Part shown: positions 26,675 through 35,122 of the stretch, piece by piece
Position numbering within the stretch: the first letter of the stretch is position 1
Layout: the number at the start of each line of letters is the position of its first letter
Origin: Neorhizobium galegae
GTDB taxonomy: Bacteria; Pseudomonadota; Alphaproteobacteria; Rhizobiales; Rhizobiaceae
DNA length: 64,000 nt
Direction: 5' to 3'
Assembly: GCF_017877055.1 (NCBI RefSeq)
Contig: NZ_JAGIPG010000003.1
Location: 1-64,000 of the forward strand
The notes under the pieces: model-generated
What the model saw: only the letters and a program-made list of their open reading frames with translations
What the model was told of the DNA's origin: nothing
The model's database searches: none
Made by a program: the position numbers and the translations under genes

Positions 26675-27592
26675 GTGACCCGCTATCTCGTCGGCAAGCT
26701 GGCAGAATCGCTGCTCGCCATATGGGGCGTGGTCACGATCGTTTTTTTCGTGAGCCGCGTCCTCGGCGACCCGGCCGTGCTTCTGCTTCCGGTCGGCGCC
26801 GGCCAGCAGGACCTCGACGCGCTCCGGGCCTCGCTTGGCCTCGATCGCCCGATCCTCGAACAATATCTCATCTCCGTTCTGGCCATGGTCCGGGGTGATT
26901 TCGGCATATCGTTCCAGCACCAGCGCCCCGCCATGGACGTCGTTCTCGAACGCATGCCGGTAACCGCCACGCTCGCCGGTACCGCGCTTTTGTTCGGAAC
27001 GCTGATCGGAGCGGTGGCCGGTGCCATCGCGGCGCTGAAACGCGGCACCATCTCGGAATTCATCGTCATGGTGGCCGCTCTTCTGGGCCAGGCGACACCG
27101 GTTTTCTGGCTCGGCATCATGCTGATCCTGGTATTTTCGGTCGATCTCGGCTGGTTCCCGACGGGTGGCTCGGGAACGATCGCCCATCTGGTGCTGCCTG
27201 GACTGACGTTGTCGGTCTTCGTGTCGGCCTCGATCGCCCGTCTGCTCCGCTCGTCGCTGCTCGACATCATGCGTGAGGACTATGTTCGGACCGCGCGGGC
27301 CAAGGGCCTGCTGCCGCGCACCGTGTTCTTCTGGCACATCGCGCGAAACGCGCTGATCCCGGTGATTACGATGATCGGCATCATCGCCGGCGAGCTTCTC
27401 GGGGGATCGGTGGTCATCGAAACCGTGTTCGCCTGGCCTGGCGTCGGGCGCATCATCATGCAGGCGATCCAGGCCCAGGATTTCCCGGTCATCCAGGCAG
27501 GGGTTGCACTGGTCGCCGCCATCTTCATCGTCGTCAACCTGTTGGTCGATCTGCTCTATGGCGTGCTCGATCCGCGCATCCGTCGGCGATAG
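26675..27592 (+). CDS. oligopeptide/nickel-type ABC permease, DppB-like
   Basis: A 305-residue permease with six predicted helices and the DppB N-terminal block (TRYLVGKLAESLLAIWGVVTIVFFVSR), then an EAA-like loop (VRTARAKGLLPRTVFFWHIARNALIP). Forms the transmembrane pore with the DppC-like partner. GTG start, 34 bases after the flavoprotein stop. A 13-codon frame (ATG 26637) bridges the two genes by overlapping both stop and start, and may couple translation. Confidence 0.87.
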   Translation: MTRYLVGKLAESLLAIWGVVTIVFFVSRVLGDPAVLLLPVGAGQQDLDALRASLGLDRPILEQYLISVLAMVRGDFGISFQHQRPAMDVVLERMPVTATLAGTALLFGTLIGAVAGAIAALKRGTISEFIVMVAALLGQATPVFWLGIMLILVFSVDLGWFPTGGSGTIAHLVLPGLTLSVFVSASIARLLRSSLLDIMREDYVRTARAKGLLPRTVFFWHIARNALIPVITMIGIIAGELLGGSVVIETVFAWPGVGRIIMQAIQAQDFPVIQAGVALVAAIFIVVNLLVDLLYGVLDPRIRRR

Positions 27593-27601
27593 GTGCGGCC
27601 C

Positions 27602-28459
27602 ATGAAAGCGTTCTTCCTCGCCCTCCTGAAAAGCCGCGCCGGACTGTTCGGTTTCCTGCTGGTCTCGGTCTTCGTGCTGGCCGCAATTCTCGCGCCCTAT
27701 CTCGGCCTGCCGGTGCCGACGCGGTCCAATCTCCTTGCCCGCATGGTGGCTCCCACCTGGACGGGATTGTTTTCGCCCGGCGCCCACCCACTCGGCACCG
27801 ACGAGCTCGGTCGCGATATCCTGTCTCGCATCGTTCACGGCAGCCGGATCACGCTGGCGATTGCGGCCGCGGCCGTCATCCTGGGCGGCATCGTCGGCAC
27901 GCTGCTCGGCATTGTCGCCGGTTACTATCGCGGCATGGTCGATCGCGTTCTGATGCGCATTGTCGATATCCAGCTCGCCTTGCCGCTGATGCTCCTGGCC
28001 CTTCTGGTGGTTGCGGCGCTCGGACCCTCGACCCGCAACCTCGTCATCGTGCTCGCCCTGACGAGCTGGCTACGCTACGCCCGCATCATCCGCGGCCAGG
28101 TGCTTGCCCTTCGCGAACGCGAGTTCATCCTGTCGGCGCATGCCATCGGTGCGGGGACCTGGCGCATCATGCTCAAGCACCTGCTGCCGAACGTCATGAC
28201 CCCGGCGCTGGTGATCGCCACGCTGGAACTCGCCCGCATCATCATCATGGACGCGGCGCTCTCGTTTCTCGGCCTCGGCGTCCAGCCGCCCAATCCGAGC
28301 TGGGGCCGCATGCTGGCCGACGGCCGCGTCTACATCTCGACTGCCTGGTGGATCGTCACCTTCCCCGGCATCGCCATTCTCCTGACTGTGCTCAGCGTCA
28401 ACCTTCTGGGTGACTGGCTGCGCGATCATTTCGATCCGAAATTGAGGACCATGCGATGA
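27602..28459 (+). CDS. oligopeptide/nickel-type ABC permease, DppC-like
   Basis: A 285-residue permease with the DppC signature: a single N-terminal helix, HPLGTDELGRDILSRIVHGSRITL in the periplasmic loop, and an EAA-like loop (LSAHAIGAGTWRIMLKHLLPNVMTP). Starts at 27602 after TAGGTG. Its stop overlaps the M24 gene (ATGA). Confidence 0.9.
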   Translation: MKAFFLALLKSRAGLFGFLLVSVFVLAAILAPYLGLPVPTRSNLLARMVAPTWTGLFSPGAHPLGTDELGRDILSRIVHGSRITLAIAAAAVILGGIVGTLLGIVAGYYRGMVDRVLMRIVDIQLALPLMLLALLVVAALGPSTRNLVIVLALTSWLRYARIIRGQVLALREREFILSAHAIGAGTWRIMLKHLLPNVMTPALVIATLELARIIIMDAALSFLGLGVQPPNPSWGRMLADGRVYISTAWWIVTFPGIAILLTVLSVNLLGDWLRDHFDPKLRTMR

Positions 28460-29646
28460 ACCAGCTTTCCCGTTCCACGTTACCGCCCCGCGTCGGACGC
28501 CTGAAGGCCGGCATGACCAGGCTGGGCGTCGATGTCATCGTCTCCTTCAAACCGGAAAACAGCTTCTATTTCACCGGCTTCAACCCGATCATCTATTCCC
28601 ATCCGGTGATCGCCATCCTGACCCCGGACGATGACCCGATCATGCTCGTGCATGCGTTGCGCGACGATCACGGCCGCGCCAGCGCCTGGGTGCCGGATAT
28701 CCGCCTCTACGGCTCCTGGTCGACCAAGGTCACCATGGGGCCGAACTGGCAGGATGCGCTGGCCTCGATCCTTGCCGATCTCGGCGTGGCCGGCAAGACC
28801 GTTGGCATCGAGGAGGAATTCATCTCGATCCAGCGGGCCGGTCAGCTGCGCAAGGCGCTGCCGGACGCGGCATTCGCCGATGTCAGTCATCTGATCGACC
28901 ATTGCCGCCTGATCAAGGATCCTGACGAGATCGCCAATGCCCGCATCGCCGCGCGGGCGGCCGATCTTGGCATGGATACGGCAGTCGCAACGCTTGCCGC
29001 CGGCGGTAACGAGCGGGAGGTCGCCATCGCCTCCATGCATGCGATGAACACGCTGTGGACCGCCGAATATCCCGATGTCGAGGTCTGCGACTTCGGCTCG
29101 CTGGAAGGCGGGGTCCAGAACGGCATGGCCACCTGGGTGCTTTCGGGGCCACGCATGTTCTACAATTGCGACAACCCCACCCAGCGCAAGCCTCAGCGCG
29201 GTGAGGCCGTCTCGGTGCTGATCTGGACGATCGCCAACGGCATCCACGCCGAAAACGAGCGCACCGTCGCGATGGGGCCGCTGCCGGACGTCAACAAGCG
29301 GGCGCTCGACGCCATTCTCGAAATCCGCCAAGAGGTCGATGCCCTGATCAGGCCCGGCACGCCCTACAAGGACCTGTTCGAAAAGACCCGCGAGGGACTG
29401 AAGGCGCGCGGTTACGGTGCCAACATCCCGGGTCGTATCGGCCATGGGATCGGGCTTGGTGCGCACGAGCATTCCTCGCTCGACGCGTCGTCTTCGCTTG
29501 TCCTCGAACCGGGCATGATCTTCACCTTCGAGCCCAATATCCGCGTTCCCGGCGTCTGCGCGACGCAGATCTCCGATACCGTTCTCGTCACCGAGACCGG
29601 CCGCGAGTATCTGACCCGCTCGGCCGGCGGCTATCTGGAGGTCTGA
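28456..29646 (+). CDS. M24-family (pita-bread fold) hydrolase, creatinase-like
   Basis: A 396-residue protein with the creatinase N-terminal domain and a C-terminal pita-bread domain. GHGIGLGAHEHS (His330) and TFEP (Glu359) are kept, but the other metal ligands of M24 peptidases are not: aligned to prolidases, the first Asp is Leu255, the second is Glu266 (AENERT), and the RIED glutamate is Ser373 (QISD). Creatinase and some relatives work without metal on C-N bonds of guanidino or amidine compounds, and creatinase has a similar LERT-type motif. So an amidinohydrolase-type reaction is more likely than peptide cleavage. Sandwiched between permease and ATPase genes of a Dpp-type importer. Confidence 0.8.
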   Translation: MNQLSRSTLPPRVGRLKAGMTRLGVDVIVSFKPENSFYFTGFNPIIYSHPVIAILTPDDDPIMLVHALRDDHGRASAWVPDIRLYGSWSTKVTMGPNWQDALASILADLGVAGKTVGIEEEFISIQRAGQLRKALPDAAFADVSHLIDHCRLIKDPDEIANARIAARAADLGMDTAVATLAAGGNEREVAIASMHAMNTLWTAEYPDVEVCDFGSLEGGVQNGMATWVLSGPRMFYNCDNPTQRKPQRGEAVSVLIWTIANGIHAENERTVAMGPLPDVNKRALDAILEIRQEVDALIRPGTPYKDLFEKTREGLKARGYGANIPGRIGHGIGLGAHEHSSLDASSSLVLEPGMIFTFEPNIRVPGVCATQISDTVLVTETGREYLTRSAGGYLEV

Positions 29647-29653
29647 GCGTCCG

Positions 29654-30664
29654 ATGGCACCGCTGCTCGAGGTCCGCAATCTTACCGTCGCGTTCGACAC
29701 GCCGGCCGGCACCGTGCATGCCGTCAACGACGTGTCCTACAGCCTGGAAGAGGGCGAGACGCTCGGCATCGTCGGCGAATCCGGCTCGGGCAAGAGTGTC
29801 CATGCCCTGTCGATGGTCGGGCTGATCGCAACACCGCCCGGCCGTATCGTCCGCGGCGAAGTCCTGTTCAACGGTCGCGACCTGCTGGCACTGACGCAAC
29901 GCGACCTGTTCGAAGTGCGGGGCAAGGAAATCGGCTTCGTCTTCCAGGACCCGATGACCTCGCTCAATCCGGTCCTGACCATCGAGCGGCAGATCGCCGA
30001 GCCGCTGCGGCGGCATTTCGGCATGTCGGCAAGCCAGGCGCGGACCCGCGTCGTCGAACTTCTCGAACTTGTCGGCATCCCCGATGCCGCCCGCCGCGCC
30101 AAACAATATCCGCACGAGTTTTCCGGCGGCATGCGCCAGCGGGTGATGATTGCGATCGGCATTTCGTGCAATCCGAAGCTGCTGATCGCCGACGAGGCGA
30201 CCACGGCGCTCGACGTCACCGTTCAGGCGCAGATCCTCGATCTGGTGCGCGATCTCAAGAAGAAGATCGGTACCACCGTCATCTGGATCACCCACGACAT
30301 GGGCGTCGTCGCCGGCCTCGCCGATACGGTTCAGGTCATGTATGGCGGCCGGATCATGGAGCGCGGCCCGGTCCGCGCCGTGTTCCACGATCCCCGCAAC
30401 GCCTATACCTGGGGCCTTCTGAAGTCGCTGCCGCATGGCGGCCGTCGAGGCGTGACCCGGCTTTACCAGATCCCCGGCAATCCGCCGGACCTGACCAAGG
30501 AGCCGATCGGCGATCCTTTCGCGCCGCGCAATCCCTTCGCGACCGAGCGCTGCCGCATCGAGACGCCGCCGCTTGGCGAAGTCGAGGGCAGCGTTGCCGG
30601 CCACAAGGCGGCCGCCTGGTACGATCTTCGTGCCGAGCTTGCCGCCACGCAGGTGCAGCCATGA
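29654..30664 (+). CDS. oligopeptide-type ABC ATPase, DppD-like
   Basis: A 336-residue ATPase: Walker A GESGSGKS near 40, signature FSGGMRQRV, Walker B LLIADE, and the C-terminal oligo_HPY extension carrying NPF...C residues (RNPFATERCRIETPP) that in DppD proteins can bind an iron-sulfur cluster. The DppD/DppF pair drives the importer together with DppB/C. Stop overlaps DppF start by 4 bases. Confidence 0.9.
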   Translation: MAPLLEVRNLTVAFDTPAGTVHAVNDVSYSLEEGETLGIVGESGSGKSVHALSMVGLIATPPGRIVRGEVLFNGRDLLALTQRDLFEVRGKEIGFVFQDPMTSLNPVLTIERQIAEPLRRHFGMSASQARTRVVELLELVGIPDAARRAKQYPHEFSGGMRQRVMIAIGISCNPKLLIADEATTALDVTVQAQILDLVRDLKKKIGTTVIWITHDMGVVAGLADTVQVMYGGRIMERGPVRAVFHDPRNAYTWGLLKSLPHGGRRGVTRLYQIPGNPPDLTKEPIGDPFAPRNPFATERCRIETPPLGEVEGSVAGHKAAAWYDLRAELAATQVQP

Positions 30665-31578
30665 GCGAGAGCACCATGAAGCCGCTGGTTTCGGTCCAGA
30701 ACCTCTGCAAGACCTATGGCGGCGAGAAGCGTTTGTTCGGCGGTTCGACGCAGGCACTGAAGGCCGTCGACAATGTCAGCTTCGACATCGAGCCCGGCGA
30801 GACGCTCGGCCTTGTCGGCGAATCCGGCTCGGGCAAGAGCACGACCGGCCGTGTGCTGCTCCAGCTCGAGGCGCCGACCAGCGGCGACATCCTCTACAAG
30901 GGCGAGAATATCACCGGCCTGAGCAAGCCGACGTTGAAGCCTTACCGGCGCGACATGCAGGTCATCTTCCAGGATCCCTATGCCTCGCTCAATCCGCGCA
31001 TGACGGTGGGCGAATTTGTCGGTGAGCCGCTGGAGGTTCATAAACTGGGCGGTTCCCGCCGCGAGCGTGAGGATCGGGTCGCCTCGCTGTTTACCAAAGT
31101 CGGCCTCGATCCGTCCTTCATGAAGCGTTATCCGCACGAGTTTTCCGGCGGCCAGCGCCAGCGCGTCAATATCGCGCGGGCGATCGCGCTCAATCCCGCC
31201 TTCATCGTGGCCGACGAGCCGATCACCGCACTCGACGTGTCCATCCAGGCGCAGATCGTCAACCTCTTCCAGGATCTGCAGGACGAGCTCGGATTGACCT
31301 ACCTGTTCATCGCCCACGACCTGTCGATGATCCGTTATCTCTGCCACCGGGTGGCGGTCATGCTGCGCGGGCGCATCGTCGAAATCGGCCCCTGCGACGC
31401 GATTTTCGAAAACCCGCAGCATGCATATACGAAGGCGCTGCTTTCGGCGATCCCGGTTCCCGACCCGGATATCGAACGGAATCGCCGCCCGCTCGTCTTC
31501 GACGTCGGCGCCAACCTGCCGCCGGAGGACGCCGTTCTGCGCCCCGTCGGCAACCGTCATTTCGTGCTGGAGGCTTGA
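30661..31578 (+). CDS. oligopeptide-type ABC ATPase, DppF-like
   Basis: A 305-residue ATPase with Walker [10 protein letters not shown], signature FSGGQRQRV and Walker B FIVADE. The C-terminal oligo_HPY domain is present but short and without the cysteine cluster; this is usual for DppF. The ATG at 30661 ([17 protein letters not shown]) is chosen because it overlaps the DppD stop (ATGA); a much longer frame upstream lies in the other gene. Confidence 0.9.
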   Translation: MSESTMKPLVSVQNLCKTYGGEKRLFGGSTQALKAVDNVSFDIEPGETLGLVGESGSGKSTTGRVLLQLEAPTSGDILYKGENITGLSKPTLKPYRRDMQVIFQDPYASLNPRMTVGEFVGEPLEVHKLGGSRREREDRVASLFTKVGLDPSFMKRYPHEFSGGQRQRVNIARAIALNPAFIVADEPITALDVSIQAQIVNLFQDLQDELGLTYLFIAHDLSMIRYLCHRVAVMLRGRIVEIGPCDAIFENPQHAYTKALLSAIPVPDPDIERNRRPLVFDVGANLPPEDAVLRPVGNRHFVLEA

Positions 31579-31582
31579 GAAA

Positions 31583-33844
31583 ATGACGCATCTGTTCGCA
31601 ACCCATTTCGGCACTTACGAAGTCGGCACGGATGCGAACGGGAAGCGCAAGCTCCTGCCGTTCCGTCACGATCCGGACCCTTCGGAAATGGGTCTCGGCT
31701 ACCTGGATCTGGCCGACCATCCGGAGCGCATCCGCGCCCCGATGGTCCGCAAGTCCTGGCTGGAGAAGGGGCCTCTTGCCGCCACCGGTGTTTCGCGCGG
31801 CCGCGAAGATTTCGTCGAGATAAGCTGGGACAAGGCCGCAAGCCTGATCGCCGGCGAGCTTCGGCGCGTGCGGGAGAAACACGGCAACCAGGCGATCTTC
31901 GGCGGCTCCTACGGCTGGGCCAGCGCCGGCCGTTTCCACCATGCGCAAAGCCAGCTCAAGCGACTGCTCAATCTCGCCGGCGGCTTCACCTCTTCCGTCA
32001 ACAGCTATTCCTATGGTGCTGCGGCCGTCCTTCTGCCGCATATCCTCGGGCCGAATTACAAGGATGCCTGCGATACCTCACCGTCCTGGAACGACATTGC
32101 CGACGGTTGCCAGCTGCTGGTCGGGTTCGGCGGCTTCCGGCTGAGCAATGCGCAGGTGGAGTCGGGAGGGACCGGCAGCCACCGCGCCGTCGAATGGCTG
32201 CGGCACTGCCAGGACAGGGGTGTGCGCATCGTCGTGTTCAGCCCAGCTTCGAGCGATGCGCCCTCCGGTCTAAACGTCCGGCATATTCCGCTGCGCCCGA
32301 ATACGGATGCCGCGGTCATGCTCGGCATGTGCCATACGCTGCTCGTCCAAGGCCTGTTCGACCGCGATTTCCTGAAACGCTGCACGACCGGCTATTGCGA
32401 TTTCGAGAGCTATCTGGCCGGCGAGGCGGACGGCATCGCCAAGGATGCCGAATGGGCCTCGGCGATTTCCGGCGTGCCGGCGCAAACCATCGTCGAGATC
32501 GCCGAAGACCTGCATGACGTGCCGAGCCTGATCAACGTCGCCTGGTCGCTGCAACGGGCGCGGCGTGGCGAACAGCCGTTCTGGGCTGCGATCGCGCTCG
32601 CCTCGATGGCGGGTCATGTCGGCAAGCGCGGCTGCGGTTTCTCCTTCGGGCTGACAGCGGTCAATTCCGTCGGCCAGCCGGTGCGGCGCCTGAAAGGGCC
32701 GGCATTCGAACAAGGCTCCAACCCGGTTCGCAGCTTCATTCCGGTGGCGCGGATCACCGAGCTGCTGGAAAATCCGGACGGGCGGATCGACTACGACGGA
32801 CAGGTTCTCGAACTTCCGGATATCCGGCTCGTCTGGTGGGCCGGCGGCAATCCCTTCCACCATCATCAGGATCTCAACCGGCTGGCCGAGGCTTTCCGGC
32901 GCCCGGAGACCGTGATCGTCACCGAGAACATGTGGACCGCCACCGCCAAGATGTCGGACATCGTGCTTCCGTCGGCGTTTCCCTTCGAACGCGACGATGT
33001 CGCGGCGGCGTCGCGCGAGAACTGGCTGGTCTACAGCCGCCGTGTGATGGATCCGCCGGCCGGTGTCTTGACCGATCACGAAGCCTATTGCCTGATCGCC
33101 GAAGAACTCGGTTGCCGCCAGCAGTTCGACGAGGGGCTGACGACCGACGACTGGCTTGCCCGGATCTACGAGGGTTATCGGGAGCGTTATCCGGAACTGC
33201 CGGATTTCCAGGCGTTTCGCGTTCGGGGTTATGCCGCGCTCGACGAAGGCGAGCTTGCGCCGTCGCCCGCGAACCATTTTCGAGATTTCGTCAGAGACCC
33301 GGATGCGGCCCCGCTGAAAACAGCAAGCGGGAGGATCGAAATCGGGTCGAATGCCATCTGCGGCTTCGGTTATTCCGACATCGCCGGCCATCCCGTCTGG
33401 CTGGCGCCGGAGGAGTGGCTTGGGGCGCCGCTTTCGGCCAGACATCCGTTCCATCTCCTGTCTCCGCAGCCCGCCCACCGCCTGCATGGCCAGCTCGAAT
33501 ATGGTCCCGCGAGCCAGGCGGCCAAGCTTAACGGCTATGAGCGGTTCACGCTGAGCGAGATCGACGCCAGGCGTCTTGCCCTGAAACAGGACGACCTTTG
33601 CGAGCTTTACAACGACCGCGGCCGAACGATCGCGGCGCTGACGATCGACAGTGGCCTGATGCCGGGCGTCGCCGTGCTTGCGACCGGCGGCTGGTTTCGT
33701 CCCGATACGGATGGCGTCGACCACGGGGGCAACCCGAATACGCTGACAGCGGTTACGCCCGCCTCGCATCTGTCGCAGGCGACCGCCCCCAATTCATGCC
33801 TGATCTCGATCCGTCGATGGACCGGATCCGCAGGTGGAACCTAA
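31583..33844 (+). CDS. molybdopterin-dependent oxidoreductase, BisC/TorA/DMSO reductase family
   Basis: A 753-residue molybdoenzyme. SYSYGAA places the Mo-ligand serine at about Ser143, as in TorA, DorA and BisC. GGSYGWASAGRFHHAQSQLKR is the family N-terminal block, followed by the MGD-binding segments and a C-terminal molydopterin-binding domain. No signal peptide and no N-terminal iron-sulfur cysteines, so it is cytoplasmic like biotin sulfoxide reductase and takes electrons from a soluble donor. It would reduce an S- or N-oxide, possibly one made by, or imported with, the partner flavoprotein. Sits between the ATPases and the CMD pair. Confidence 0.85.
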   Translation: MTHLFATHFGTYEVGTDANGKRKLLPFRHDPDPSEMGLGYLDLADHPERIRAPMVRKSWLEKGPLAATGVSRGREDFVEISWDKAASLIAGELRRVREKHGNQAIFGGSYGWASAGRFHHAQSQLKRLLNLAGGFTSSVNSYSYGAAAVLLPHILGPNYKDACDTSPSWNDIADGCQLLVGFGGFRLSNAQVESGGTGSHRAVEWLRHCQDRGVRIVVFSPASSDAPSGLNVRHIPLRPNTDAAVMLGMCHTLLVQGLFDRDFLKRCTTGYCDFESYLAGEADGIAKDAEWASAISGVPAQTIVEIAEDLHDVPSLINVAWSLQRARRGEQPFWAAIALASMAGHVGKRGCGFSFGLTAVNSVGQPVRRLKGPAFEQGSNPVRSFIPVARITELLENPDGRIDYDGQVLELPDIRLVWWAGGNPFHHHQDLNRLAEAFRRPETVIVTENMWTATAKMSDIVLPSAFPFERDDVAAASRENWLVYSRRVMDPPAGVLTDHEAYCLIAEELGCRQQFDEGLTTDDWLARIYEGYRERYPELPDFQAFRVRGYAALDEGELAPSPANHFRDFVRDPDAAPLKTASGRIEIGSNAICGFGYSDIAGHPVWLAPEEWLGAPLSARHPFHLLSPQPAHRLHGQLEYGPASQAAKLNGYERFTLSEIDARRLALKQDDLCELYNDRGRTIAALTIDSGLMPGVAVLATGGWFRPDTDGVDHGGNPNTLTAVTPASHLSQATAPNSCLISIRRWTGSAGGT

Positions 33845-33845
33845 G

Positions 33846-34352
33846 ATGGGAATGAGTGACTTGGACCAGATCGACATCCTATCCGGCTTGAAGCCGGGCT
33901 CCGAGCTCTACGCGATCCGCCGCGAGCGACCGGAATTCGTGGAGGGCACGGAACTGTGCCGCGAAACGGTGCTCAGTCCAAATCACGGCTTTGGCCTCAG
34001 CCATGCTCTGCGCGCCGCGCTTGCCTCCCGCATGGCCCGCTTCATCGGCCGCGAGGACTTGGCGGCGGTCTACGATCTGATCCTGGACGATGCAGGCAGC
34101 GATCCGGACCTTGCCGCCATTGCCTCCGGCGCCGAAACAGCGGCGTCCGCCGATGCCTTTACCAGCGCCATCATCCGTCATGCCGATCTCGTCACCCAGA
34201 CGCCGCGCAACAGCAGCAGGGGGGATATCGAGCGCCTCGAAAAGGCGGGCCTCAGCAAACCGCAGATCATCGCGCTGTCCGAGCTGATTGCCTTCGTCAA
34301 CTACGAGGCCCGCGTCCTTGTCGGTCTCAGCCTGCTGGAGGAGGTCGAATGA
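33846..34352 (+). CDS. CMD-domain protein (Avi_7170-type)
   Basis: A 168-residue alpha-helical protein of the carboxymuconolactone-decarboxylase/AhpD superfamily, with no CxxC motif (only one Cys, in ELCRET). The layout DQIDILSGLKPGSELYAIRRERPEFVEGTELCRETVLSP and KPQIIALSELIAFVNYEARVLVGL resembles a rhizobial family described as CMD domain protein, Avi_7170 family. It pairs with an AhpD-like partner, overlapping it by 4 bases. Start ATG 33846 follows GGTGGA. No enzyme activity is established for it. Confidence 0.75.
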   Translation: MGMSDLDQIDILSGLKPGSELYAIRRERPEFVEGTELCRETVLSPNHGFGLSHALRAALASRMARFIGREDLAAVYDLILDDAGSDPDLAAIASGAETAASADAFTSAIIRHADLVTQTPRNSSRGDIERLEKAGLSKPQIIALSELIAFVNYEARVLVGLSLLEEVE

Positions 34353-34927
34353 GCACATCGCGTTTCAAGGTCAAGGCGCTCTCCTGGTCGCCCTATATCG
34401 AGCCGGTCGACGTTGCCACGGCGAGCGAAGAACAGCTGGCTGCGATGCAGGTGACCCCGTCCAACACCAAGGTTTCCCCCTATGTGCGCACGCTGGCGCA
34501 TGATCCGGAATCCTACGTGGCCCGCACGAAACTGTTCAACGCCATCATGTATGCCAAGGGCGGCCTCGACCGGGCCGAGCGGGAACTGGGCGCGCTCGTC
34601 GCCTCCGCCGTCAATCGCTGCGTCTATTGCGCCTCGGTCCATGCTCGCCGCTATGTCGAACTCTCCGGCCGCGAGGATGTCGTCGAGGAGATCTATGTAC
34701 GCGGCCTCGAAGGTCCGTTCGATGCCAGGACCCAGGCGATCGTCGACTTCTGCAAGGCGCTGTCCGAGACGCCGTCGCAGGCCACCAGCGAGCAGGTACA
34801 GGCCCTTCGCGATCATGGCATATCGAAGGCCGAGATCGTCGATCTCATCCACTCCGCCGCCATTTTTGGCTGGGCCAACCGGCTGATGCACACGCTTGGT
34901 CATTCTGTCCCTGTCGAAGCCAAATGA
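34349..34927 (+). CDS. AhpD-like alkylhydroperoxidase-domain protein (Avi_7169-type)
   Basis: A 192-residue AhpD-fold protein with CVYCASVH (Cys91, Cys94, His98), the peroxidatic CxxC...H centre of AhpD/CMD proteins. It resembles the Avi_7169-type partner of the preceding gene, with which it is translationally coupled (ATGA). Such pairs occur beside Dpp-like ABC transporters and flavin or luciferase-like monooxygenases. Likely handles a peroxide or another reactive intermediate of the pathway, or reduces a thiol partner. Confidence 0.8.
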   Translation: MSTSRFKVKALSWSPYIEPVDVATASEEQLAAMQVTPSNTKVSPYVRTLAHDPESYVARTKLFNAIMYAKGGLDRAERELGALVASAVNRCVYCASVHARRYVELSGREDVVEEIYVRGLEGPFDARTQAIVDFCKALSETPSQATSEQVQALRDHGISKAEIVDLIHSAAIFGWANRLMHTLGHSVPVEAK

Positions 34928-35122
34928 ACGGAAGGGAGGAAACAGCATGACCGCCAACTCCCGGACAAGCCGATCGTCGTTCCCGGCAGGAGGATGACCG
35001 AAACGTTCTGCAATCTTCGCAAATTCGATCCGCTTATGCTCAAGGGCGTAAAATAGAGGAAAAGCGTCTCTTGAGAACGCAGTGTAAACCCATGAAAACC
35101 AACGGGAAATAATCAGAAGGGA
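34928..35122 (+). other. 195-base gap with a possible gene remnant
   Basis: A strong ribosome site (GGGAGGAA) precedes ATG 34947, which gives only 16 codons. Shifting one frame yields DKPIVVPGRRMTETFC and on to a TAG at about 35056, which looks protein-like, so a short broken gene may lie here; alternatively it is a leader. The binding-protein gene has its own Shine-Dalgarno AGAAGG. Confidence 0.3.

Noticed and set aside
26637-26678. 13-codon frame bridging the flavoprotein and DppB genes
   Set aside because: Overlaps stop and start neatly but is too short to claim as a gene; noted only as possible coupling.
30166-31578. 470-residue frame covering the DppF ATPase
   Set aside because: The extra N-terminal part is Arg-rich out-of-frame translation of DppD; the real start is the ATG at 30661 overlapping the DppD stop.
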